Counted from the stretch's first letter, positions 33,546-41,474 are shown. The stretch: 64,000 nucleotides of DNA from Microbispora sp. ZYX-F-249 (GCF_039649665.1 NZ_JBDJAW010000010.1:124001-188000), one strand, 5' to 3'. Notes: generated from the sequence alone by a model not told the origin. Made by a program: numbers and translations.

Positions 33546-34298
33546 TCAGGCCGAGGCGCCGCCGTCGAGTGCCAGGTCGAGCCCCACCGCGAAGCCGGCG
33601 TCGTCGGAGGCCAGCCAGAGCACGGTGCCGGTGATCTCGTCGAGGGTGCCGACACGGCCGATCGGCAACTGGTCCCGGAGCCGGGCCGCCCGGTCGTCCG
33701 CGGTCTCGCCGGGGCGCATGGACATCTCCGTGTCCAGCGGTCCCGGGCTGACCGCGTTGATCCTGACGCCCGCCGCGATGTTCTCCAGCGCCGCCGTACG
33801 GGTCAGCGCGCTGACCGCGGCCTTGGACGCGGCGTAGGCGCCCAGCCCGGGAACCCTCTTGTGCGCCCCGATGTTCGAGGCGATGTTGACGATCACGCCG
33901 GAGCCCTGGGCGCGCATCGCGGCGACCTCGTGCTTCATCGCGAGGAAGGTCCCGGTCGCGTTCACCAGCATGACCCGCGCCCAGTCGTCCTCCGGCATGT
34001 CCGCGACCGTGCCTGCGGCGAAGATCCCGGCGTTGTTGACCGCGACGTCGAGGCGGCCGAACCGGGTGACGATCTCCCGGACGAGCCGGGCCACATCGGC
34101 CGAGTCGGTGACATCCACCGCGAGCGCGGCGGCCCGGCCTCCCTCGGCCTCGATCAGCTTGACGGTCTGCTCCAGCGCCTGGGGGTTGCGTGACGCCGCC
34201 ACCACGACGGCGCCCTCCCGGGCGAACCCCCGGGCGACCGCCCGGCCGACGCCGGAACCCGCTCCGGTGACCAGAACCACCTTGTCCGTGAACCTCAT
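33546..34298 (-). CDS. SDR-family oxidoreductase
   Basis: 250 residues: TGAGSGVG cofactor motif, DVTDSADV, NNAG, catalytic Ser in VNIASN, and the YxxxK motif as AYAASKAAV, so all catalytic residues are present. It ends GLDLALDGGASA, typical of glucose-dehydrogenase-like SDRs. ATG 34298 overlaps the MFS stop (ATGA), making it the last gene of a TetR-MFS-SDR unit. Its stop codon coincides with the breakpoint of the truncated BTAD regulator. Confidence 0.92.
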   Translation of the reverse strand: MRFTDKVVLVTGAGSGVGRAVARGFAREGAVVVAASRNPQALEQTVKLIEAEGGRAAALAVDVTDSADVARLVREIVTRFGRLDVAVNNAGIFAAGTVADMPEDDWARVMLVNATGTFLAMKHEVAAMRAQGSGVIVNIASNIGAHKRVPGLGAYAASKAAVSALTRTAALENIAAGVRINAVSPGPLDTEMSMRPGETADDRAARLRDQLPIGRVGTLDEITGTVLWLASDDAGFAVGLDLALDGGASA

Positions 34299-35653
34299 CG
34301 TCGCTCCTCCGATCGGGGCAGCGCGACGGCGACCGTCGCCGCCGCGAGAAGGAAGACCGGGGCCATGGCGGTGAGGGCGAATCCGTAGCCCTCGGTCATG
34401 GCCCGGGTGCCGCCCGCCGGCACGTGGCCCGTGCGGGCGGCGGCGAGCGCCACGAGCACGGCGAGGCCCACCGTGGGCCCCGCCTCCATTGCGGTGTTGA
34501 CCAGTCCCCCGGCCGCCCCGGCGTCCTCGGCGGGCACGTCGTCGAGGGCCGTCACAGTGGCGCCGGAGAAGGCCAGTCCCGAGGCGACCGGGAAGACCAG
34601 CAGCCCGGCGAGCACGCTTCCCCCGGCCCCGATGTCGCCGAGCAGCGCCATCGACACCGCCGCGAGCACCAGCCCGGCGACCAGCACGCGCCGCGCACCG
34701 AAGCGGCGCAGCAGGCGGCCGCTCACCGGGCCCATGACGACGACCAGGAGAAAGGGCAGGAAGGCCAGACTCGTGCGGATCGGCGACAGCCCGCGCCCCT
34801 GCTGCAGATGCAGACTGAGCAGGAACGTGGTCGCCGCGCCGGCGGCCGCCGTGACGAAGACGACGAGCAGGGCGGCGCCCCTGCGGCGGTGCGCCACGAG
34901 CCGCAGCGGCAGCAGCGGCCGCGGCGTCCTCGCCTGAAGAGCGACGAAACCGCACGTCAGCAGCAGTCCGGCGGCGGTGACGACCATCGCGCCCCGCAGA
35001 AGACCGTAGGCGAACGCGACCAGCCCCGCCGTGGCGAGCAGCGCGCCGGGCAGGTCGAGGCGGGCCGCCGTACGCGGCACGGGCGGCAGCAGGAGGGCCC
35101 CGGCGGGCACGGCTGCGACGCCGACGGCGGCGGGCAGGAGGAACGACCAGCGCCACGAGGCCACGGCGGCGACGAGGCCGGACAGCAGGCTGCCGGCGAC
35201 GGCCCCGGTGGCCGACAGGGTGCCCCACACCGCCAGCGCGCGCTCGCGCTCCCGTACGTCGGGGTGAAGCCGCGTCACCAGGGAGACGGCCGCGGGGGCG
35301 GCCATCGCGGCGCCCACTCCCTGGGCGAAGCGCGCGGCGAGCAGGACGGCGTGGCCCGGAGCCAGCCCGCCCGCCGCCGACGCCAGCGCGAGCAGGGCCA
35401 TCCCGGCGAGGAACATCTCCCGGGCGCCCCACCGGTCGGCGAGCCTGCCCCCGAGGAGCAGCAGCCCGCCGAAGGTCAGCCCGTACGCCGAGCTCAGCAG
35501 CGCCAGGTCCCCCTGTCCGAGGCCGAACTCCCGCTGCACGGCCGGCAGCGGCACGGTGAGGAGAGTGATCGCCGCGACGAGCGTGACCTGCGCCCCGCCG
35601 AGCACGGCGAACACCGCCGTCTTTTTAGATCGATCAGTCAATAATGAGGGCAT
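34295..35653 (-). CDS. MFS drug-efflux transporter (DHA2-like)
   Basis: 452 residues from ATG 35653 (an in-frame GTG at 35677 also exists). Fourteen or so hydrophobic segments are present, with the loop 2-3 motif GGRLADRWGAREMF and motif C-like ARFAQGVGAAMAAPAA, the latter typical of drug:H+ antiporters. The first codons are unusually AT-rich and contain a TTGACTGATCGATC sequence that matches the TetR promoter site, so operator DNA overlaps the start of the coding region. It lies 31 bp behind tetR and overlaps the SDR. Confidence 0.9.
   Translation of the reverse strand: MPSLLTDRSKKTAVFAVLGGAQVTLVAAITLLTVPLPAVQREFGLGQGDLALLSSAYGLTFGGLLLLGGRLADRWGAREMFLAGMALLALASAAGGLAPGHAVLLAARFAQGVGAAMAAPAAVSLVTRLHPDVRERERALAVWGTLSATGAVAGSLLSGLVAAVASWRWSFLLPAAVGVAAVPAGALLLPPVPRTAARLDLPGALLATAGLVAFAYGLLRGAMVVTAAGLLLTCGFVALQARTPRPLLPLRLVAHRRRGAALLVVFVTAAAGAATTFLLSLHLQQGRGLSPIRTSLAFLPFLLVVVMGPVSGRLLRRFGARRVLVAGLVLAAVSMALLGDIGAGGSVLAGLLVFPVASGLAFSGATVTALDDVPAEDAGAAGGLVNTAMEAGPTVGLAVLVALAAARTGHVPAGGTRAMTEGYGFALTAMAPVFLLAAATVAVALPRSEERR
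35628..35641 (-). promoter_or_regulatory. Candidate TetR operator at the MFS start
   Basis: Minus-strand TTGACTGATCGATC, 11 to 24 nt inside the annotated MFS gene. It differs by two bases from TTGACCGATCGTTC in the TetR promoter (36290-36303). It may let TetR block elongation or a second start within the operon. Confidence 0.45.
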
Positions 35654-35684
35654 GGCAAAGCGCACTCCTCTTTCCACGGGGAGA

Positions 35685-36266
35685 TCAGCGGAGGAGCGCG
35701 AGGGCCTGGGCGGCGGCGTCGCGGACGCGGGCGGGATCGCCGCGGCCCTTCCCCATCACCCGCAGCCCCTGCAGGAAGACGAGCACGAATCGCGCCAGCG
35801 CCCGGGGATCGGCCTCGGCGGAGATCTCCCCTTGGGCGCGGGCGCGGATGAGCGCGGAGGTGAGCGCCGTCTCCAGGCCCGTCCAACTGGTCTCGACGAA
35901 CCGGGCCACCGGCTCGTCGTCCGGCAGGAGTTCGGCCGCCGCGTTCACGATCATGCAACCCCGCCGGTCGCGATCGTGGATCGAGTCCTCGGCGTACATC
36001 TCCACCAGGGCCCGTACGGCCGGCAGGGCGGGACCGGGCTGCGACAGCAGCTCCACGAGGTCGGGGTCGCGCGTCTGGACGTAGCGCTCCAGCGCCTTCA
36101 GGTAGAGGTCGTGCTTGCCGCCGAAGGTGGCGTACAGGCTGGCGCGGCCGATGCCGAGATGCTCGACCAGCTCGGCCATCGACGTGGCCTCGTATCCGCG
36201 CCGCCAGAACAGGTCCAGGGCCCGCTCCAGCACGACGTCGGGGTCGAATTCCTTGGTCCTCGCCAT
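35685..36266 (-). CDS. TetR-family transcriptional regulator
   Basis: 193 residues: N-terminal helix-turn-helix (ALDLFWRRGYEATSMAELVEHLGIGRASLYATFGGKHDLY) and a ligand domain with the conserved CMIVNAAAELLP stretch of the AcrR/YcdC-like TetR_C_16 group. It heads the unit TetR-MFS-SDR on the minus strand and probably represses the efflux pump until the drug binds. The promoter and operator lie at 36274-36303. Confidence 0.93.
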   Translation of the reverse strand: MARTKEFDPDVVLERALDLFWRRGYEATSMAELVEHLGIGRASLYATFGGKHDLYLKALERYVQTRDPDLVELLSQPGPALPAVRALVEMYAEDSIHDRDRRGCMIVNAAAELLPDDEPVARFVETSWTGLETALTSALIRARAQGEISAEADPRALARFVLVFLQGLRVMGKGRGDPARVRDAAAQALALLR

Positions 36267-36273
36267 GGCCCCG

Positions 36274-36303
36274 ACCCTAGACCATATGAGAACGATCGGT
36301 CAA
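36274..36303 (-). promoter_or_regulatory. tetR promoter with overlapping operator
   Basis: On the minus strand, -35 TTGACC (36303-36298), 18-bp spacer, -10 TAGGGT (36279-36274), 7 nt from the gene. The -35 box is part of the near-palindrome ACCGATCGT, repeated in variant form at 35628-35641. It begins immediately after the monooxygenase stop. Confidence 0.6.
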
Positions 36304-37476
36304 TTAAGCCGTGATGTGGTCGTCCCAGGTGATCCGGTGGTCGTACATCCAGGCCAGCGCGTTCCGCTTCTCCACCTGCCGCATGATCACGGGAAGGATG
36401 AGGTCGCGGACGAAGGCCCCGCCGGCGCCCGGCGCCTTGCCGTCGCCGTTGCGCTTGCCCTGCGCGACGACGCGCTCGACCCGCTCGCGCCGCAGCCGCT
36501 CGAAGGCGGCGAACGCGTCCGTGGTGTCCGGCACGTCGCGCAGGCACTTCCCCAGCACCACGGCGTCCTCGATCGCCATCGACGCGCCCTGGCCGGAGGA
36601 GGGCGAGGTGGCGTGGGCCGCGTCCCCCACGATGACCATGCGCTCGCCGAACCACCTGGGCACGGTCGGGTAGTCGTAGGTGTTCCAGGCCGGCAGGATG
36701 CGAGGCGTCGCGGCGATGATCTCCCGCATCGGTCCCGCGTCGCTCGCGAAGAGGTCCATGAGCCTGGCCCGCCACCGCTCGGGAGTGATCGCCGCCAGTT
36801 CCTCCGCGCTCATCTCCCTGCGGCTCGGCGGGTTGGCGAACCACCACACCTGCCCATCGGGATGGACCATGTAGCCGAAGAAGCACCGCCTGCCGAAGAC
36901 GAAGTAGCAGACCCCCGGCCTGCCCGGCGCCCGCACGCCTTCGGCGTAGCCGCCCGTGTTCAGCAGCCCGACGTACCGGGCGCGGGGAGCGCCGGGGTCG
37001 ATGAGGGTGCGAGTGCGCGAGCGCAGCCCGTCCGCGCCCACCAGCAGGTCGCCCTCGGCCTCGCTCCCGTCCGCGAAGACCGCCCGCACCCCTCGCGGGG
37101 TGCTCGCGGCGTCGACGAGGCGCCTGCCGTAGTGGATCGGCACGCCCCGCCGTACGGCCTCGTCGCGCAGCGCCTGATAGAGGTCGGCGCGCCGGAGTGT
37201 GCGGCTCGGCTGCCTCGTGGTCGCCAGCAGCCTGCCGCGCGCGTTGCGGATCTCCATGACCGGCGTGTCCATGCCCAGGCCGCCGACGACGTCGTCCAGG
37301 CCGAGCAGCCGCAGGGCCTCCAGTCCGTTGCGCGCGACCGTGAGGAAGGCGCCGACGCCCTCGGCTCCCCGGTCGTAGGCCTCGAAGACCTCGCTGTCGA
37401 CTCCGGCGCGCCGCAGCGCCATGGCCGTGACGGGACCCGCGATCCCGCCCCCGATGATCAGAGCTCTCTTGGTCAT
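36304..37476 (-). CDS. FAD-dependent aromatic monooxygenase
   Basis: 390 residues: Rossmann GGGIAGPVTAMALRRAG near residue 8, the DG motif LLVGADGLRSRTR, and the GD motif VIVGDAAHATSPSSGQGASMAIEDAVVL near residues 285-312, the three fingerprints of class A flavin hydroxylases (PheA/TetX/PgaE-like). ATG 37476 is chosen because an AT-rich promoter region precedes it. It is divergent from a PadR regulator, which probably controls it. The substrate is likely an aromatic or polyketide-like compound. Confidence 0.91.
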   Translation of the reverse strand: MTKRALIIGGGIAGPVTAMALRRAGVDSEVFEAYDRGAEGVGAFLTVARNGLEALRLLGLDDVVGGLGMDTPVMEIRNARGRLLATTRQPSRTLRRADLYQALRDEAVRRGVPIHYGRRLVDAASTPRGVRAVFADGSEAEGDLLVGADGLRSRTRTLIDPGAPRARYVGLLNTGGYAEGVRAPGRPGVCYFVFGRRCFFGYMVHPDGQVWWFANPPSRREMSAEELAAITPERWRARLMDLFASDAGPMREIIAATPRILPAWNTYDYPTVPRWFGERMVIVGDAAHATSPSSGQGASMAIEDAVVLGKCLRDVPDTTDAFAAFERLRRERVERVVAQGKRNGDGKAPGAGGAFVRDLILPVIMRQVEKRNALAWMYDHRITWDDHITA

Positions 37477-37531
37477 GCTGTAACTATACATATTATGACT
37501 ATTTGCCGACAAGGCCCCTATGATGGGCGCC
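37477..37531. promoter_or_regulatory. AT-rich divergent promoter region with CATATTATG
   Basis: The 55-bp spacer between monooxygenase and padR is strikingly AT-rich for this genome and contains the 9-bp palindrome CATATTATG (37489-37497) in an ACTATAC...GACTAT context. It resembles PadR operators, which are AT-rich palindromes with ATGT/ACAT arms. Confidence 0.5.
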
Positions 37532-38101
37532 ATGTCGACGCGGCGCTCTCCCCTGGCCACGGCGGTGCTCGCCCTGGTCTGCGAGTCGCCGATGCACGCC
37601 TACCGGATGCAGCAGCTGATCAAGGAGCGCCACCAGGACGACGTGGTCAACGTCGCGCAGCGCAACAGCGTGTACCAGACCATCGACCGCCTGCTCCGCG
37701 ACGGGCTGCTCGCGGTCCGCGAGACCACCCGCGAGGAGAACCGGCCGGAGCGCACGGTCTACGAGGCCACCCAACTGGGCCGGGAGACGCTCAAGCAGTG
37801 GATGCGCACCATGCTGTCCACCCCGGCCCGGGAGTTCCCCGAGTTCCCGGCCGCGCTCGCCTTCCTGCCCGTGCTGGCGCCGGACGAGGCGCTGGCCGCG
37901 CTGCGGCAGCGGATCGCCGCGCTGGAGACGCGGCTGGCCGCGCTCGACGCCGAGCTGACCGAGAGCCTGACCTTCGTCGCCCGCCTCTTCCTCGTGGAGT
38001 CCGAATACCAGCGGGGGCAGATCGCCACCGAGCTGGAGTTCGTCCGCGGCCTCGCCGACGACCTCGCCGAAGGCCGCCTCACCTGGGACTTCCGCCTCTG
38101 A
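37532..38101 (+). CDS. PadR-family transcriptional regulator
   Basis: 189 residues from ATG 37532 (in-frame ATGs at 37520 and 37523 would add three or four residues). PadR winged helix: AVLALVCESPMHAYRMQQLIKERHQDD, NSVYQTIDRLLRDGLL, then a C-terminal coiled coil (LRQRIAALETRLAALDAELTE) for dimerisation, as in the VirC/AphA-like subgroup. It is divergent from the FAD monooxygenase, a usual arrangement for phenolic-compound sensing. Confidence 0.92.
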   Translation: MSTRRSPLATAVLALVCESPMHAYRMQQLIKERHQDDVVNVAQRNSVYQTIDRLLRDGLLAVRETTREENRPERTVYEATQLGRETLKQWMRTMLSTPAREFPEFPAALAFLPVLAPDEALAALRQRIAALETRLAALDAELTESLTFVARLFLVESEYQRGQIATELEFVRGLADDLAEGRLTWDFRL

Positions 38102-38116
38102 GGCGCGCCGGGCTCG

Positions 38117-38134
38117 CCTGGAGTCCACTCCAGG
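38117..38134 (+). promoter_or_regulatory. MerR-type operator in the aldo/keto reductase promoter
   Basis: CCTGGAGT-CC-ACTCCAGG is a perfect 8-bp inverted repeat with a 2-bp spacer, followed by a TAGGGT -10 element (38139-38144). MerR regulators act on dyads placed between elongated -35 and -10 boxes, and CCTGGAGT arms are typical. No merR gene lies in this window. Confidence 0.65.
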
Positions 38135-38150
38135 TACCTAGGGTGGGGGC

Positions 38151-39119
38151 ATGGAATACGGACACCTTGGCCGCACCGGCCTGCTGGTCAGCAAGCTCTG
38201 CCTGGGGACCATGAACTTCGGTCCGCAGACCACGGAAGAGGACTCCTTCGCGATCATGGATCGCGCCCACGAGCTCGGCGTCAACTTCTTCGACACGGCC
38301 AACGTGTACGGCTGGGTCAAGGGCGAGGGGATCACCGAGAACATCATCGGCCGCTGGTTCGCCCAGGGCGGGGGCCGTCGTGAGCGTACGGTCATCGCCA
38401 CCAAGCTGTACGGCTCGATGGGCGACTGGCCCAACGAGGAGAAGCTGTCGGCGCTGAACATCCGGCGGGCGGCGGAGGCCTCGCTGCGCCGCATGCAGAC
38501 CGACTACATCGACGTCTACCAGGCCCACCACATCGACCGGGACACCCCGTTCGAGGAGTTCTGGGAGGCCATGGACATCCTCAAGCAGCAGGGCAAGATC
38601 CTGTACGTCGGCTCGTCGAACTTCGCCGGCTGGCACATCGCCAAGGCCCAGGAGTCGGCCCGGCGCCGGGGCACCCTCGGCCTGGTCAGCGAGCAGTCCC
38701 ACTACAACCTGCTCGTCCGCGCCCCCGAGCTCGAGGTCATCCCGGCCTGTGAGGACTACGGCCTCGGCCTGATCCCGTGGAGCCCGCTGGCGGGCGGCCT
38801 GCTCGGCGGCATCCTGCGCAAGATCGACAAGGGCCGCTCGGCGTCCGACATGATCGTCGCGCAGCTCGACAAGCACCGCGACAAGATCGAGCGCTACGAG
38901 GCGTTCTGCGACGAGCTCGGCGAGGACCCGGCCAACGTCGGCCTGGCGTGGCTGCTGCACCAGCGCGCGGTCACCGCGCCGATCATCGGCCCCCGCACGG
39001 TCGAGCAGCTCGACGGCACGCTGCGGGCGCTGGAGATCGAGCTGGACGACAAGGCGCTCGCCCGGCTCGACGAGATCTTCCCCGGCTTCAAGACCGCACC
39101 GGAGGAGTACGCCTGGTGA
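38151..39119 (+). CDS. Aldo/keto reductase
   Basis: 322 residues, TIM-barrel reductase with complete catalytic tetrad: D in FFDTANVY, Y in the same stretch, K in IATKLYG and H in YQAHHID. The C-terminal NADP site is visible (IIGPRTVEQLDGTLRALEI). It belongs to the actinobacterial YajO/Tas-like group. It is preceded by a MerR-type operator and appears monocistronic. Reduces aldehydes or ketones; the physiological substrate is unknown. Confidence 0.93.
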   Translation: MEYGHLGRTGLLVSKLCLGTMNFGPQTTEEDSFAIMDRAHELGVNFFDTANVYGWVKGEGITENIIGRWFAQGGGRRERTVIATKLYGSMGDWPNEEKLSALNIRRAAEASLRRMQTDYIDVYQAHHIDRDTPFEEFWEAMDILKQQGKILYVGSSNFAGWHIAKAQESARRRGTLGLVSEQSHYNLLVRAPELEVIPACEDYGLGLIPWSPLAGGLLGGILRKIDKGRSASDMIVAQLDKHRDKIERYEAFCDELGEDPANVGLAWLLHQRAVTAPIIGPRTVEQLDGTLRALEIELDDKALARLDEIFPGFKTAPEEYAW

Positions 39120-39209
39120 TCAGGCGGAATTGAGGAGTGCGCCGACGATCACGATGAGCACGAGCAGCGCGAGCACCGTGGGCAACAGCCAGCGTCGAGG
39201 ACGATCCAC
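39120..39209 (-). CDS. Tiny single-TM peptide (29 residues)
   Basis: From GTG 39209 the minus strand encodes MDRPRRWLLPTVL, a hydrophobic stretch (ALLVLIVIVGALL) and NSA before TGA. A basic N-terminus followed by one TM helix is a pattern seen in many unannotated actinomycete micropeptides. It lies between the convergent reductase and ThpR genes. No clear ribosome site is visible, so it may be chance. Confidence 0.35.
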   Translation of the reverse strand: MDRPRRWLLPTVLALLVLIVIVGALLNSA

Positions 39210-39219
39210 GTCATGGAGC

Positions 39220-39789
39220 CTAGTCGCGGACTGCCAGTGGGTACGCCTCGACCTGCTCATAGCGCACACTCGCCCCGATGTGGCTGCGTACGAGGTGCAC
39301 CGACGACACCTCCCAGCGCCGCCCGCCGAAGGCGCTCAGGGCGCCGACCAGGGGGCGCAGGTCGTCGCCGTGACGTGACCGGGTCCTGGATCGGGCCAGG
39401 GTGAGATGGGGATGGAACCGCTTGCGGTCGGTCTCCACCGCCCCGGCCCGCCGGGCTCCGGCCGCCACCGAATCGGCGAGCCGCGTCAGCGCCGGTCCGG
39501 CGTCAAGACCGACCCAGAAGACGCGTCCCCGGGAGGCGGAGGGGAAGGCGCCGGCGCCGCCGAACGCCACCGTCTGCGAGGAGTGGCGGGCGGCCGCCCG
39601 GGCCAGCCGGACGCGGAGCTCGGGCAGGGCCTCGTCGGGCACCTCGCCGAGGAAGGCCACGGTGACGTGCCACAGCGCGGGATCGACCCAGCGCAGCTGC
39701 GACCACTCGGCGCGTACGGGGCCGACCGCCGTGGCGATCTCCGCCAGCGCCTCAGGCGGCGGCAGCAGCGCCACGAACAATCTGCTCAC
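39220..39789 (-). CDS. thpR: RNA 2',3'-cyclic phosphodiesterase
   Basis: 189 residues, 2H phosphoesterase superfamily. The first HxTx motif is HVTV (H41), the second HLTL in the HPHLTLAR stretch; together they form the active site. The protein hydrolyses 2',3'-cyclic phosphate ends of RNA (ThpR/LigT type). The GTG start at 39789 lies inside the 3' end of the MFS gene (38-nt overlap), so it is the last gene of the MarR-MFS-ThpR row. Confidence 0.92.
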   Translation of the reverse strand: MSRLFVALLPPPEALAEIATAVGPVRAEWSQLRWVDPALWHVTVAFLGEVPDEALPELRVRLARAAARHSSQTVAFGGAGAFPSASRGRVFWVGLDAGPALTRLADSVAAGARRAGAVETDRKRFHPHLTLARSRTRSRHGDDLRPLVGALSAFGGRRWEVSSVHLVRSHIGASVRYEQVEAYPLAVRD

Positions 39790-41005
39790 GTGCCGATTCT
39801 TCCGTGCGGGCCACGCGTGCCGCGACCATCCGGGTCACCAGCACCGCCAGGAAGACGCCGCACATGCTCAGCACGCCGGCGGCCACGACCGAGACCCGGG
39901 GGCCGGCCAGCTCGGCGAGCCAGCCGACCAGCGGCGACCCGATCGGGGCTCCTCCGGTGAAGACCAGCACGTAGATCCCCATGACCCGGCCGCGCATCTC
40001 GGGCGAGGCGCCGAGCTGCACGATCGTGTTCGCGGTCGTGTTGACCGTGATCATCGCCATGCCCGCGGGGACGAGCATCAGCAGGAAGGCCGGGTATCCG
40101 GGGGCGAGCCCGGCGGCGACCTGGAACAGCCCGAAGCACAGCGCCCCGGCGATCAGGAACCGGCGGCTCGGCTTCACCCGGCGCGCGGCCAGCAGCGCCC
40201 CGCCGAACGCCCCGACGGCGAACGCGCTGGACGCGACGCCGAAGGAGGACGCGCCCGCGCCGAACGCCTGCTTGGCCATCAGGGCGATGCTCGTCGAGAA
40301 GCTCTGCGCGAAGATCGCCATGAACGCCACGAGCAGCAGCGGCAGCAGCAGGTCGGGTCGGCTGCCGACGTAGCGCAGGCCCTCCCGCAGCTGGCCCTTG
40401 CCCCGCGGCACGGGCTCGGGCGAGCGCAGCTCGGACACCCGCATGAGCGCGAGGCCGGTGATCACCGCGGCGAACGACGCGGCGTTCAGCACGAAGATCG
40501 GGCCGGTGCCCATCCAGGAGATCAGCAGACCGGCCACGGCCGGCCCGACGACCCGGGCGAGGTTGAAGGTCGAGCTGTTCAGCGCGATGGCGTTCGGCAG
40601 GTCCCGCCGGCCCACCATCTCCACGACGAACGACTGCCGCGTGGGCACCTCGACGCACGACACCAGGCCGAGCGTGAACGCCATCGCGTACACGTGCCAG
40701 ACCTGGGCCGTGCCGGTGATCACCAGCACGCCCATGGTGAGCGCCAGCAGCCCCATGAGCGTCTGGGCCACCATGAGGATGCGACGCTTGGGGTAGCGGT
40801 CCGCGATCACTCCGCCGAACATGCCGAAGAGCATCGTCGGCAGGAACTGCAGCGCAACGGTGACGCCGAGCGCCGAGCCGCGGCCGTGCGAGAGGTCGAG
40901 GACCAGCCAGTCCTGGGCGGTTCGCTGCATCCAGGTGCCGACGTTGGAGACGACGCCCCCGGCGGCGAACAGGCGGTAGTTGTGGTTCCGCAGCGAACGG
41001 AACAT
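39752..41005 (-). CDS. MFS transporter (EntS/enterobactin-exporter-like)
   Basis: 417 residues, 12 TM helices, starting MFRSLRNHNYRLFAAGGVVSN, a hallmark of the MFS_3/EntS-like exporters (Arg-Asn-Tyr-Arg-Leu near the N-terminus). Loop motif GGVIADRYPKRRIL is present. ATG 41005 is 5 bp behind the MarR stop. The MarR regulator is encoded first in the same unit, so the exporter is probably induced when the regulator binds its exported substrate. Confidence 0.92.
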   Translation of the reverse strand: MFRSLRNHNYRLFAAGGVVSNVGTWMQRTAQDWLVLDLSHGRGSALGVTVALQFLPTMLFGMFGGVIADRYPKRRILMVAQTLMGLLALTMGVLVITGTAQVWHVYAMAFTLGLVSCVEVPTRQSFVVEMVGRRDLPNAIALNSSTFNLARVVGPAVAGLLISWMGTGPIFVLNAASFAAVITGLALMRVSELRSPEPVPRGKGQLREGLRYVGSRPDLLLPLLLVAFMAIFAQSFSTSIALMAKQAFGAGASSFGVASSAFAVGAFGGALLAARRVKPSRRFLIAGALCFGLFQVAAGLAPGYPAFLLMLVPAGMAMITVNTTANTIVQLGASPEMRGRVMGIYVLVFTGGAPIGSPLVGWLAELAGPRVSVVAAGVLSMCGVFLAVLVTRMVAARVARTEESAREQIVRGAAAAA

Positions 41006-41010
41006 GCCGC

Positions 41011-41454
41011 CTACATCGTCGACAGCTTCTCCAGGATCGGCGCCGCCGCCCGCAGTGCCGCCCTCTCCTCCGGCGTCAGGTCTTTGAGCCGCTGCGCCAG
41101 CCAGGCCTCCTTGGTGCGGCGTTCCTCCTTCAGCAGCTCCGCTCCCTGCGGCGTCACGCTGACCGTCACCTGCCGCCGGTCGGTCGGATGCGGACTGCGT
41201 GCCAGCAGACCCCGCTCCTCCAGCTTGGCGATCACGCGGGTCATCGAGGGTGGCTGCACCTTCTCGTGCTCCGCGAGCTCGCCGGGGGTCATTGCGGTGT
41301 GGCGCTCGACGGCGACGAGTGTCGCGAGCTGTGTGGGCGTCAGTGAGTGGTGCGCGGCCTGCCTGCGCATCCGTCGCGTCAACCGGGCGAGGGACACGCG
41401 CAAGGCGGACGCGAGAGCGGCGTCGCTGCGCAAGTTCTGGGCGTTCGTTAGCAT
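41011..41454 (-). CDS. MarR-family transcriptional regulator
   Basis: 147 residues: winged helix with LTPTQLATLVAVERHTAMTPGELAEHEKVQPPSMTRVIAKLEERGLLAR, wing SPHPTDRRQVTVSVTPQG and a C-terminal helix. An operator GTTAGCA-N14-TGCTAAC covers its start codon. It is the first gene of the unit with the MFS exporter. Confidence 0.93.
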   Translation of the reverse strand: MLTNAQNLRSDAALASALRVSLARLTRRMRRQAAHHSLTPTQLATLVAVERHTAMTPGELAEHEKVQPPSMTRVIAKLEERGLLARSPHPTDRRQVTVSVTPQGAELLKEERRTKEAWLAQRLKDLTPEERAALRAAAPILEKLSTM

Positions 41455-41474
41455 AAGTCATTACCTTTGCTAAC
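41447..41474. promoter_or_regulatory. MarR operator GTTAGCA-N14-TGCTAAC
   Basis: Perfect 7-bp arms at 41447-41453 and 41468-41474 flank a 14-bp AT-rich spacer. The first arm overlaps the MarR start codon (41454-41452), so binding would block transcription initiation of the regulator-exporter unit. Confidence 0.65.

Noticed and set aside
33546-34193. A functional C-terminal domain in the second BTAD regulator
   Set aside because: These codons are the antisense of an SDR with intact catalytic motifs, and the first regulator has an unrelated TPR region at this point.
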